Shown here: one piece after another, positions 12,906 through 23,621 of the stretch
Numbering within the stretch: the first letter of the stretch is position 1
Layout: every line of letters starts with the position of its first letter
From: Blastocystis hominis
Lineage: Eukaryota > Sar > Bigyra > Opalinata > Blastocystidae
Direction: 5' to 3'
Assembly (NCBI RefSeq): GCF_000151665.1
Contig: NW_013171832.1
Span: forward strand, 148,501-212,500
Length of the DNA stretch: 64,000 nucleotides
The notes under the pieces: model-generated
Databases searched by the model: none
What the model was told of the DNA's origin: nothing
What the model saw: the letters and a program-made list of their open reading frames with translations, nothing else
Made by a program: the position numbers and the translations under genes

Positions 12906-14578
12906 TTATTCAGGAAGTGTTAAGACACAATCTTCCATAGAATTCGAAATAATTAGTGTTTTTGAACAAAGACAATATCTTGGGATACTAATCTTTATCT
13001 CTTGATCTTCAGTTTCGATTCGAGCATAGATCTGTTTTATAATTCTTTCGTAGTTGAAGGCAAAATGATGGATCAGCAATAAGGGGGATATCAGCAAACG
13101 CTCAGGAAACTTCGAGCCATCTCGATATTCTACACACCCAGGACACTTGGGAAATCTTCTGAAAAAAGGAGGGAGCTTATCTAGAGACGATGTCTCCTTA
13201 CTCTACCCTTCACACAACCCGAGAACTCTCTACATATCCAATGCGTCGCTTTCGAGCTTCGTATTCTGCATAGCGATCTAAATAGGGGTGCAAGTAGAGA
13301 ACGCTGCCGGGGAGCACCATATTCACAACTGTGAGGGTTTTGGTGGGCGTCTTGAGTAACCGCGCGGTTTTCGCCTTTTTGAACCATCCGCGATGTCGAT
13401 AGCAGTTCTTCTCGATCTACGTCTCACTGAATCCGAGTCGCCAACGAGCTGGATCGCCTCTTCCATCGCTTTTTTCGAAAGACGGGGCACGATATCGTCT
13501 TCGTTCACGAAGCTGTACACAAATCCCACGCCCTTTTCGGTCACTTCGGGCGATAAAACGGGAGGCGGAGCGATGGCGAAGCAAATCGCATCGGTGTGGA
13601 GCTGGCGGGTTCGCCAGAGAATGGTGAGGAGGGCAGCGATCCCAGCGCCGAGAGAATGCCCGACCGCGACAAGACGGAAGTCTGGATGCGTCTGGAGAGC
13701 GCTGGAGATGGCTTGATTCAATGCCTCGTTGGCAAAAATGGAGTTCGCGATGAGGGCGATGCCTTCGTGGGCGCAGCCCGCTTCCCAGCGCGTTGTGGAG
13801 CAGTTCATGTCGGTGAGATAGTCCTTCAGGTTCCATGTGCCTCGAACGCACAGCACGATGCTCTTCGTCGCTTTGTGGCACACCAGGAAGAAGGGCGGAG
13901 GGGCGATCGCGACCTGGGTCGACGTGGAGATCGCGTCTTTGGCGTTCTCGTCCTCGCTGCCCCAGTCCACAAAGAGAAGATCCTCCGCGTCCAGATGGCA
14001 ATGCGATAGAAAAGCGCGTTTGTAGCCCTCTCTGTCTTCCGAGCCACGCAGCAGGCGCTTGATATCCTCAAAGTCCTGGATTTCGCGCATTAGACCGTAG
14101 ACCATCGTGGATCCATACATTCCCGTGGCGAGTTCGCTGTAGAGAGCAGCGTCGTGAAAGAAGGAGGAGTTCACAGAGAGTGAGTCTCGCGTTGTGTCGC
14201 AACTATCGATTGGAATAGGCTCCTAAGCTTGAAATAAATAGAAAGAAAGGCACTTGAGATCGGCCAGCTGCATAGATCCCGCCTAAAAGAGCAAACGCCG
14301 AAATATCGTCAAACCGGGACATATAGGGTTTAAAAATCGAGAAGGCCATAGAGTAACAACTAGACATTACCTCCGAACACTGATTCACACTTTAGGTAAT
14401 CTTGAGGGATAATCTGGTTGATAATGTTCGTAAAAAGGAGAGATCGTTTATGCATTTTTTCCTCATAGAAACTTGGATAGTACTTCTTGATATTGTACAA
14501 CCCTGCTTTTCCAGCAAAATACAGAATGCAAAGTTTCGGCATTAAATGGTTCCAGCTAAAAATACCTCTATTGAACAA
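12906..14578 (-). CDS. Class-3 (diacylglycerol-type) lipase, multi-exon
   Basis: The central exon encodes an alpha/beta-hydrolase core with the nucleophile motif VGHSLGAG and, further on, VNEDDIVPRLS holding the likely catalytic Asp. Two short introns (29 nt ending near 13410, and 31 nt near 13210-13240) restore the frame and add LPGSVLYLHPYLDRY and then LLISPLLLIHHFAFNYERI, where the His expected for the triad lies. This matches sn-1 diacylglycerol lipases, which release 2-acylglycerols from diacylglycerol at membranes. Upstream exons (about 14203-14578) carry DDISAFALLGGIYAAGRSQ, the equivalent of the segment preceding the catalytic domain. Joins at the 5' end are not resolved, and the true start may lie upstream of 14578. 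Near the 3' end a TGTCTTTGTT sequence lies within the coding frame, so the transcript could end slightly earlier. Confidence 0.75.
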
Positions 14579-14870
14579 AACACAATCATCTCTACGATTT
14601 CACAAAGAAGCTCCCAACAAAGCATGTGCCCACAATAAAGTCCGACTTGGTTACATAGGATTTGCAGAAATCGGAGAGTACGGTAAATCTACATCGAACT
14701 TCACAGCAACCCAAACTGTTTAGACTTTATGAGCTTCTGTTCAATATTTGTCAGGAGCTTCCGAAGTCCATTCATTTCGGCAAATATTTGGAACTCCAAA
14801 AGTTTTCGAAAAGCTGAATCTATTGTTTCCGCATTTCAATTTTATTCTATTGCTGTAGTTTGTAGTTGAA
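14579..14870. other. Gap between divergent lipase and membrane-protein genes
   Basis: This stretch separates the recognised 5' part of the lipase (minus) from the start of the membrane-protein gene (plus). It may hold both promoters and further 5' lipase exons. I see no motif I can name. Confidence 0.3.
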
Positions 14871-15795
14871 ATGGCGAGTCCAGTGACTATGTCTTTACCG
14901 TATGGCAGGCTGGTATCCTATGAGAGTTTAGAGGTTTTATATTCAGTATCATCAGCCTGATCCCTCTGATTATTTATTGCATTACCAACCGCAATTATCT
15001 TCCCGAAACCTGTGCGTCTCATTTTGATATTCACTTTCAACCGGATGGGTACATGAGTAAAGCATTCGTTTCCTGTAATGGCTTGACCTTAGGATTCCTT
15101 CTTTTGGTTTTCCTTGTTGTTCCCTGTTGGTATGACGGCACTATTTGATATAATTGCCTGTTTGTTTTTGCTTGTTTTAGGATTATCTGTAGTTTCTACT
15201 CTCTGTATTCCCCTCTCAGCCTATAATGGGGTCGATGTTGAGTATTACAAGCGCCATAACCGCTTTGCTGGTTTAAAGTCAAGGTGATGCTGATAAATTG
15301 CCTCGATCCTAGAATGATGAACATGCTCTTTTTCTATGGAGCTCTTCTTGCGTTGTTTATGTTTTCTATTTTCGTACCAAACTGGGAGTATAATAAGAGA
15401 GTTTGCTGTTAGGATCGTCTAGTTAAGTTGTAGTGCGAGATCAATCCAGAGAAACCAGTCCCTTGTGATTACAAAATAGTATTTTTACCTCAGTTAATTG
15501 TTTTCATTATCCTGTTTATCTTGGTGTCTGTGCTGTTCTGGTGTTGCCTCAAGAAGAAGGATGGTAGGATATTGGATCAGAGCGAAGAAGAGTATTGGCA
15601 CTGTGCCTTCTATGTGAATTCTGATGTATTTCTTGGGGTGCGATTGGTCGATTGTAGGATGAACGAGTTTTTGTTCCAAAGCGTATCGGCATTGGCTACA
15701 CGGTAAACTTGGGAAATCCATGCGGTATCTCTTTTATGATGGTGATTCTTTTAATCCCAGTCGTCGTTGTAGGATTACTAGCCTTCCTTGCTTGT
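14871..15795 (+). CDS. Multi-span membrane protein with five small introns and no encoded stop
   Basis: No family was recognised. From ATG 14871 the frame can be carried through short introns (32 nt after [10 protein letters not shown]; about 25 nt near 15070; 29 nt near 15285-15313; 33 nt near 15403-15435; about 35 nt near 15650) to give one protein of roughly 270 residues. Hydrophobic helices include [69 protein letters not shown] and [19 protein letters not shown]. Loops carry paired Cys. The frame has no stop before a (GGAT)n repeat, but TGTTTGTT starts at 15798, and poly(A) addition at 15793-15794 would turn TGT into a stop. I therefore end the gene there. Coding nature is well supported by conserved frames and hydropathy; function is unknown. 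Confidence 0.65.
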
Positions 15796-15797
15796 TT

Positions 15798-15805
15798 TGT
15801 TTGTT
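15798..15805 (+). terminator. TGTTTGTT motif overlapping an open frame
   Basis: The exact octamer sits inside the still-open reading frame of the membrane-protein gene, the arrangement expected for a stop codon created by polyadenylation. Confidence 0.55.
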
Positions 15806-15815
15806 ATAGTAAAGT

Positions 15816-15884
15816 GGATGGATGGATGGATGGATGGATGGATGGATGGATGGATGGATGGATGGATGGATGGATGGATGGATG
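15816..15884. repeat. (GGAT)n tetranucleotide repeat
   Basis: About seventeen perfect GGAT units. Related (ATTC)n-rich sequence lies at about 16035-16080. Confidence 0.95.
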
Positions 15885-16105
15885 AGTGAGAGGATAGAAA
15901 TGAGTGTGTGTGTGGATAGAATTGAAGGTGAATCAATAAAGTGAATTGAAATAAAACGAATGTTATACATCAATCCAATGGGCTATAGATTGATAACGAG
16001 ATTCCAAGTAGTTGTCTTCCTCTCACTCCCACTTACAACAACTCATCCCATTCATCCATTCACTCATTCATTCATTCTTCCTCCTCACCACCACCACCAG
16101 TTTGG

Positions 16106-16113
16106 AACAAACA
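16106..16113 (-). terminator. TGTTTGTT motif after AP-1 mu
   Basis: The exact octamer on the minus strand, about 10 nt after the stop codon at 16124-16126. Confidence 0.6.
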
Positions 16114-16123
16114 ACCCAATTCA

Positions 16124-17638
16124 CTACTTCATTCTCAGCTGATAGTCACCATTTCGAGTGATGTAGCGCACCCACGGCAGCGCTTCGTATCCACTCTTCT
16201 CCACAATCTTCAGATATCGCACCTGCAATCCAGAGGCCGTGTAATACGGGATTTCAAAGTTCACTGCGATGGGACGCATCTGGTAATCGTCCTGCTGCTA
16301 CACCGATCACCCTCTCCCTTCGCACCCACGCCATCATCGCGCTGCACCGACGGCAGACCGAAGTGGGCTCGCATATGGTACTCGCGCATTCCGTAGAACT
16401 GCTTGATCTTCCACAACAGACAGTCCTTATCGGGCACGTAGCTCACCGTTCCTAAAGACGTCTAGTTCGCACCGCTCTGCCTGAATTCTACATTGAACTG
16501 CGGCGTGTCCACATCGGCGGGCAGCGGCACGAAGATTTCCACGTCGGTGGCGGTGGAATGCGCCTTGAAGTTGGACTTGGCCTTCACGAAATAGTCGATG
16601 GAAGTGGTCTTGCGTGTGGTGGAGACCTCGACCCAGATGAGCGGACGAACCTGTGTGTGCAGACGGTACGACATGAGCGTGAACTGCCCGTCGGGAGGGA
16701 TGAAGCTGATCGTTTTATCGTTGTCGAACGTCGCCAAACGGACGCACTGGTGGAAATGGACGTCTTCCAAATCGATGTTGTTGCTGCTGCCGCCCTTCGA
16801 CGCCTCCAGTTTGCGATCGCCCATGTCGAATCGCACCTTGTCGTTCAGACCTAGCGCTCACAACGCAGCTTCATCCGCCTACCCAGCTTCAGCTCGGGCA
16901 TGCCAGACAAGCACACCTTCATTTCGATCGTTCCCACGATCTCGCTATCCAGCACCGTGCCATCGCGGGCAACCAACAGATTGACCTTTTCGATCACGTC
17001 CAGGAACACATCGTTCTTCTTGTATTTGATGCCTTCCTGGCGCCAGCTCACGACGTTCGTGAGATTGGACGGCACCACCGTGGTCTTCTCCAAACGCTGG
17101 GACTCCTGCGTGATGTATTCTTTCATGACCTGCGTGTCTGTGATCTGCGTGTGAGGGTTCGAAACAACAAGCACTTGAGGGAAGCCGAAGTCCATCATCT
17201 CGTCAAAGAGCTCGTACATAATCACAAAATTGTCGCTAGAGTCAATCAGACAGAAGGGGCATTACCGAATCCGCTCCTCATCAAACACACCAAAGTAATC
17301 TTGGAACACACGCACCAAATGGTTCAAAAACTCCATCACCATCGTTACGTTGACGTTACGCTTTGAGAGTGCCAACAAATACAAGTTTCCGCTCTTCCGT
17401 TTAGCTCCGCTCTTCAAAATGTACCTTCACGTAGATATAGGTCGTATCTCCCTCGGTAAACACAGGCTTCAATTCCGTGTCCTCCTTTTCACGAAGCATT
17501 ACAGCAAATCTAAAAGACTGACAGAAAAACAGCAACGAAGCACCTATCCACGTCTGCATCGGTCACATCACCTCGGTAGTCACGCGAAATGATGACCTTT
17601 CCAGTCGGTCCCATAATGTAGATGGCTGATACCGTCAT
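16124..17638 (-). CDS. AP1M: AP-1 clathrin adaptor complex, mu (medium) subunit
   Basis: AP-1 mu recognises Tyr-x-x-hydrophobic sorting signals and works with clathrin at the trans-Golgi network and endosomes. The N-terminus (ATG at 17638) reads MTVSAIYIMGPTGKVIISRD then YRGDV, the longin-type mu domain. The C-terminal signal-binding domain shows EYHMRAHFGLPSV, YYTASGLQVRYLKI and EKSGYEALPWVRYITRNGDY, which fits mu1 better than mu2, mu3 or mu4. Several small introns interrupt it, for example one of about 28 nt near 16295-16325. The length (about 430 residues) is normal. The other AP-1 subunits are not in the window. The promoter would lie in the 200 bases shared with the divergent coiled-coil gene at 17840. 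Confidence 0.9.
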
Positions 17639-17839
17639 ATTGATACTGTTAAAACTGTGACTAGAAGGGGTTAGAGAAACGAAAGAGTTTCAAATGAACG
17701 TACTCTACAGAATTGAATGACTTGAATGAAACGGAAATAACGGGTATTTCAGGGGATTATTGTAGTAAGTAATAAAAGAAATCATTTTTTGGATTTATTT
17801 ATTGCTAGTTTAACTCCTACTGACCCCTAAATTCTAAGC

Positions 17840-20422
17840 ATGGCTAGCGAAGAATTGCCAGAGGATTATGATTCACTGTTAAAAAAGAACAAGTTGCTGC
17901 TGAACCAGATCAGTTTTTTGAACGATGAACTATGCAAAGCAAAGAAGGATTTGGAGAACGAAAAGCAAAAGCACGAAGAAGATATCGAGACATCAAAGTC
18001 AGATCTGAAGCACATGATCGAGGAGACCGTCGAGCTAAAAAAGCAGCTGCAGACGGCGAAGGATGACTTGGATGATGTGGAGAATCAATTCATCAATATG
18101 GTGGGAAATAAGTCGTTGAGGAACGAAAACCTCACCCTTCGAAAGGATTTGCGTGCTTTGAAGCAGAAGTGTGATGAGTTGGCTACACAATACGAAATGG
18201 TTCGGGATGAGTACAATAGCGCGATATTTGAGTCGAACGATCTTCGCCAAAAGGTAGCAACCCAACAAACGGAGCTTTTGTTGAAAACGAGCGAGTTAAA
18301 GAAGGCTTGGAGGGAATTGGAGAAGAACCGAGAAGATATGGCTCTGATGATGCGCGAGTTTGCAGAGTTTAAGCAGCACGACGATGAGCCAACAAACTGG
18401 AAGAAGATGGAGGAAGAAAATCACGAACTGAAGAACGAGATTGAGAAGGTGAAGCGCCAAAACGACACGTTGAGTGTGCTGCTTAACGAGTTTCGGATGG
18501 AGATCGCGCGCATCAACGAGCAGTCATCGACATTACCTTCTCTCAGTGATGACGCTCCCGTTGAAGCAGACGGCGAAACATTGGAAAGCAAAGGAATCCA
18601 GTCTTCCCTTTTTTCTCCGGAAGATGTGAATTCCGCATTGACTTTGTGCATCAACTCTCTCACCGTCCTTACCAAAGACTTTAACGAATCGGAGTCTCAA
18701 GACCTGATTCGTCGCATTTCCTCCTTGATGCTCGTTAAGAAGCAATTGATTGTAGTGAACGACAATACCAGCCTACTGATCCATCGTGATGATCAGCATC
18801 GCAAGGCCTTGGTGGAGAAAGAGGCGAAGATTGACGAATTGGAGGGGGTGATTCAGACGCTCAAGGCGAATATGGACACGGCGAACACTCAGATTTCGTC
18901 TCAGAGCCGTGAGCTGAGCGAGATGAAGCAGAGATTGGAAGGACGGAATCGTGAGATTGAGATGGTAAAGGAGGAGCAGGCATTGGCGTGGAAGCAGACG
19001 TCGGCTTCGGGAGACAGCCAGATTGCCCAGTTGCAGCAACGCGTGCAGGAAGCATCCGAGCTTCGCTCTGGACTGATGCGAGAGAGAGACGATCTTGCTG
19101 CTCAGCTGGCGCAGGAGAAGCTGGACAATGAGGATCTGAAGAGAGAAGTCGCCAAGTTGAAGAAGGAGAATGAGGAGACGGAAGCCCGTTTGATGGAGGT
19201 GACGACGATTCAGCTCGAACTAGCGGCGCAGCAGGACAGTCACGCGGATCAGGAACAGACAATTACGGACTTACGGTCCAAGCTGGAGGAGATTTCAGCG
19301 GCGAATGCGAAGCTGATGGACGAGAAGATGCGTCTGCTCTCCGATTTCACAGTGCAGATTACCGACTTGAAGCGGAAATTAACGGATCGAGAAGACGAGA
19401 TTGACGACCTTGAGGATTCTCTGGATAACGAGAAGGACGCGACTGAAAAGCTCCGAAAGGAAAACAAGGAGCTCGTGGAGGTGCGAGACCATTTGCGATC
19501 GGATGTGAAGGAGTTGGAGGCCGACAATGACGATCTCCGCGAGCAGTTGGAGCGATTCAACGAGCGGAGCAAGCAGAACCAGGACACGGAGCAGCGCTAT
19601 CAGCGCGTGTTGAACGAGAACACGAAGCTCAAAGCCCAGTTGGATGCCACGCAGCAGCAACTGGAGTCGCTGCAGCGCCAGGTGGAATCTCTGCCGCTAA
19701 TGAAGGAGATTCCTCAATGCGAAGATGTCCAGGGCGAAGTGAAGATTTGTAGGGAGATTTTATTCGGGAGGGTGACGTGTAGTCGAATCACGCGATGATT
19801 TCGTGGAGTATATCCAGGAAGTGGCCGTCTCTCCCGAGTACAGCAACGACGTGGTGGAGCTTCGGATGTCGAGTAGGAACTAGAATGGTTTGTGTTGGTA
19901 GACTGCGAATTGGAAGGCGAGGAGATCTCGCTTCTCTCCACTTGCTTCGAAATGGGCGGGTTTGAGAATCTGCGTCGTCTCGATCTTTCTCGTAGCATTT
20001 TCTTCTCCCTCCCCTCACCGATAGATAACAATATCACGCTGCGAGCGTGCACGGTTCTCTTCCAAGCGATTGCAGAACGCGGCGGCGAGTTGCAGTCGTT
20101 CCAGACCTGGAAGAGCGGCCGCATCGAAGCCAGCAAAAGCAAAAACATGCTGCAGAAGCTTTATATCGGAAGCAATCGAATCAAGGCGAAGGGCTATATG
20201 TTCTTGCTGGGACTCATCAAGGACGGACGCTATCCGCAGCTCTGGGAGCTTGATGTATCGAATAACGAACTGGACGAAAAATGCGTCACCAGCACAACAG
20301 AGTGGCTTAAAACGTCCCCGCAAGTGTCGTCGCTGCATCAAGTCTCGTTCAGTGGAAACAATGTGAGTGAGTCTGCGTTGAAGGAATTTAACCGTGTGCT
20401 CGCAATCTCGTATAGGTCATAA
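17840..20422 (+). CDS. Coiled-coil protein fused to C-terminal leucine-rich repeats
   Basis: Residues 1-630 are almost entirely heptad coiled coil rich in Glu, Lys, Gln and Leu (for example LRKDLRALKQKCDELATQYE), with a less charged break around residues 235-290. Three introns (34 nt near 19751-19784; 29 nt near 19873-19901; 33 nt near 19991-20023) join this frame to RMSNCELEGEEISLL, LRRLDLSHNNIT, LQKLYIGSNRI and LWELDVSNNELD, ribonuclease-inhibitor-type LRRs. The total is about 820 residues. The stop TAA is at 20420-20422, with TGTTTGTT 8 nt later. No catalytic motif is seen; a structural or scaffold role is likely, but the family is not recognised. The fusion depends on the hand-made joins, each of which restores an LRR consensus. 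Confidence 0.75.
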
Positions 20423-20429
20423 TTTTGAT

Positions 20430-20437
20430 TGTTTGTT
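20430..20437 (+). terminator. TGTTTGTT motif
   Basis: The exact octamer 8 nt after the stop of the coiled-coil/LRR gene, and only 8 nt before the ATG of the next gene. Confidence 0.6.
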
Positions 20438-20444
20438 AATACCA

Positions 20445-23020
20445 ATGAATGGACTTCAGCAGAATTCGCTGCTCTCCATCTCTCAGGAGAAGATGGCAAA
20501 CTTCATAAATGGAGGATATTCATCGAATCGCTTTGAGCAAGTCCGTCTGTTTTCGATTGCTGATCTAATAGAAACGCATCGAAAGACTATCTAAACAGAA
20601 AAAAGAGGAGGAGGAGACGGCTGCAGTGTATTCGGAATACTTAAGGACTTTCGATCAAGCTTCATCATCAACCCCTTCTGCTTCTATCTTTGTTCGTGGT
20701 GGTATGATAAACAGCAAGGTATCTTCTCTTTTGACGATGATCATTCAGGGAGTTCAAGAACAGAAGCCAGATTCAGAATCGAGTGTCTATATTTTGGGTA
20801 AATTAGATCCGCCTGAAGAAAAGAAGGTCGATCCGAAGCCAACTCCTCAAGTACCCCTGAAAGTCAATTTTACAAAGTTTGTTCCAACGCAAACAAAAGG
20901 AGAGTCAAAGAAATCCCCGGGTGCCGATTTAGCGAGCATGTTTGGTTCCCATAGTGATGAAGAGGAGGAGAAGGAAAAGAAGAAAGAAGAAGAAGACAAA
21001 ACAATCAAAGTGAATCGAAGAACAAATATCCATTACGCGGTTCACCGCAACGGCGAGAAGTAGGAATACCCAGATCGTGTCTGAAGAACAGAAGCCAGCT
21101 GGACATCATGTTTGAGAAGATGGAAGCGAATTCCAAGTCTTCTCAGAGTGCTCATAAGCCTGGCGATGCTGCGCAGGATCGTTTGGGGTCGTCCTATGAG
21201 GATACGACGAACACGAACGTGTATATCGGCAATCTTCCCCACAGCATAACGGAAGATTCGCTGTTTTCCCTCTGCGCATATTATGGCTATGTGAAGCACG
21301 TAGCGATCAAGTATGGAAATCCGACGAACATTTATGGGTTCGTGTGCATGAACAGTCACCACGAAGCGGAGCGACTGATCGATTATCTGCAGAACTACAT
21401 GCTGGACGTACGATCGAGAAACGCGTTCTCAAATAGGGGAATTATCTGCGAGCGACTTGGGGACGATCGGGAGTAACGCAGGGAGTGGTTCCCGTTTGGA
21501 CTGGCGCGATTTGTGAGTTGTAGCACGTTCCTCCGTCAAAGAATCCCATCCCCGTCGTGGCTCCTGAGATGCCCGTCAAAGTCCTCATTCAGAATATCGC
21601 GGTGCTGGTGCACAATCGCGGCTTTGAATTCGAGTTGATGCTGAAACAGCGAGTTCCGAAGACAGATCCGAATTGGTCGTTTTTGCTGATGGACGGCTCG
21701 CCCAACAATATTTTCTATCGCTGGTGCTTGCTGGTTCTCGGAAACAACGAGACGTTCTCCTCGTACTCGCTCCTTCCGTTCAGTTTCTTCGCAAATGACG
21801 CGTGGTATCTGCCTCCTCCCGTGTACGACGAGCGAGCCGAGAAGCAGCGGCTCGATTCGAAAATGGAGTCCCTGAATCGATTGAAGCGTCTGAATGAGGA
21901 CAAGGACGAGAACGAGAACGAGGAAGGAGAGAGGCCTGCGAAGCGTCGGAAGATGGAGGATGGGTATGGATGGAGGCTGGTCGTAAGCAGTAGAAGCAAT
22001 CTGATGCTGGAGTCGGTCTCGATTCGGCTGGAGTCTTCCCTTTTCGATTGGCTGTGCTCAGCGCTTCGCTCGATCACGCCGCAGCGCATGAGCATTTTGC
22101 GCGTGATGGCGTTTTGCATGGACAATTCGGCCTACGCAGAGCACATTGTGTGCATCTTGCGCGACAGTATTTGCGACAATGTTCCCTATTTGGAGTTGGG
22201 GCAGAAAGAGAATGACTGCGGTCCTGTCGTTCGGATGGCTCGGCTTTATGTGGTGAACGATTTGCTGTATAACGCTGATAACGGAGTCACCACTTCCTAT
22301 CGAATTCTAATCCAGGTGATTGTTCGTCTGACGATTAAGCATGCAGAACGAACTTCCTTTGATGATCGAGGCTATTTCGCGCGCAGTGCATTCCTGCAAA
22401 TCCCAGATAGAGAAGAAGGAGATCCGAATCCGAGTGATTGATTGCCAATGGAAGGGATGACGGGTAGGTGGAGAAAATGTTTCATGGCTGGTATCACAAC
22501 TCGCTGTTGCCTCCTGACTTCGTGCGTGGGCTCCAAGCCACGTTTTGGATGGTTTTGGTTGCATTGTTGGATGGGATTGTAGTCGGACGAAGAGTTGGAC
22601 GGCTCTCTCGAGGAGTCGTCTGCAAGTGGCGATAGCGACGACGCGCTTCGATTGCGATGCAAATACAATGGCTTGTGTAATTACGGATCGCGTGGGCAGC
22701 TGCTGATGAGACTGTCGGTGCTAGACAAGTGGGTCCGTTGCGACAAGGTGAGAACTAGAATGACACAAAGAGTCCGCGAAGGAGACGAGTTTAAGAGAGA
22801 TTGGGACTTTATTCGTTCTGATAAGGGACAAGACCAAGGCCAAGACCAAGGCCAAGACCCAGATCCAGATCAAAACCAAAACCAAAAGCGAGAGCGAGAG
22901 CGAGAGGAAAACGAACACGAGTTAAAGCCAAAGCCTAGTCCTGATCCGGAGTTGGATGGAGAACCTCTTTCCGTTTCTGATTATGATGAGTGTTTCATTC
23001 CAGTCGAGGTGGATTTCTAG
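20445..23020 (+). CDS. U2SURP: U2 snRNP-associated SURP protein (SR140) homologue
   Basis: SR140 binds U2 snRNP and acts in pre-mRNA splicing. Domain order matches: an N-terminal charged segment leading through EEEETAAVYSEYL to FVRGG; an RNA-recognition motif (about 21216-21470, TNVYIGNLPHSITEDSLF); a SURP domain (about 21580-21750, NRGFEFELMLKQ and NNIFYRWCL); the W-x-PPP element (YLPPPVYDE); a CID-like domain (about 21990-22320, MAFCMDNSAYAEHIV and VVNDLLYNA); and a SAP-like segment (CKYNGLCNYGSRGQLLMRL) near 22660-22720. The tail has Gly-Gln-Asp-Gln repeats and an Arg-Glu run. A 31-nt intron near 20545-20575 and a 30-nt intron near 20718-20750 are clear; joins around 21060-21100, 21480-21560 and 22440-22590 are less certain. 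It starts only 22 bases after the preceding stop. Confidence 0.85.
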
Positions 23021-23621
23021 TGTAGTTGTTAGAAAAAGCTAATCTAGTTTTTGATGTATATTTCTTTTTAATTGTTTGTAAGAGCAAAAGGAACTGAAAT
23101 CGTTTCGAATAGGAAAACTTGTATTTGAAACAGGATTTCTGTCTCCTACATAATAATATTTGGGGGCAGGATATCGTATTGTATCGTTATTCATTGAGCT
23201 TTTGTTTTCAACCATGAATACCCCTCTTCATTTCCTTATACGGGTATTCTCTATTCACCCAGGACTGTTGATAAGAGATAATCAGTGTAACAGATATAAA
23301 ACTGGAGTCGAGTCAAATTCATAGTTGCACAACAAATAACATGCACAAACTACCCCATCTTATTCGGTGTCAATTTCTCGAGTATTTCTCCAAATATCAA
23401 AAATGTTGCACCAATCTCAACGTATCAAAAGTCGGTTTAATCCATAGCATGCTTACGCGCTTGCCCACTAGCTATAGTCCATATCATTCATGAGGGAAAT
23501 GAAAGAAACAGACAAAAAAACTGTATAATACCATTATTTCTGGAGTTCAGGAAGTCACATTTTTCTCTTTCCTGCGGATAGTTTTCTCTTCCGTCTTATC
23601 CTTTGGAGAATAAGAACCTAA
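23021..23621. other. Intergenic, AT-rich
   Basis: No convincing coding sequence. TGTAGTTGTT directly follows the stop at 23020, and AATTGTTTGTAAG lies at about 23070; either could serve as the 3'-end signal for the U2SURP gene. The rest should hold the promoter of the C2-domain gene. Confidence 0.4.

Noticed and set aside
15734-15973. Ile-His-Pro-Ser repeat ORF on the minus strand
   Set aside because: Translation of the GGAT microsatellite.
22840-22910. Gly-Gln-Asp-Gln and Arg-Glu runs in U2SURP as a possible insertion
   Set aside because: Ordinary low-complexity expansion in a tail that is disordered throughout this family.
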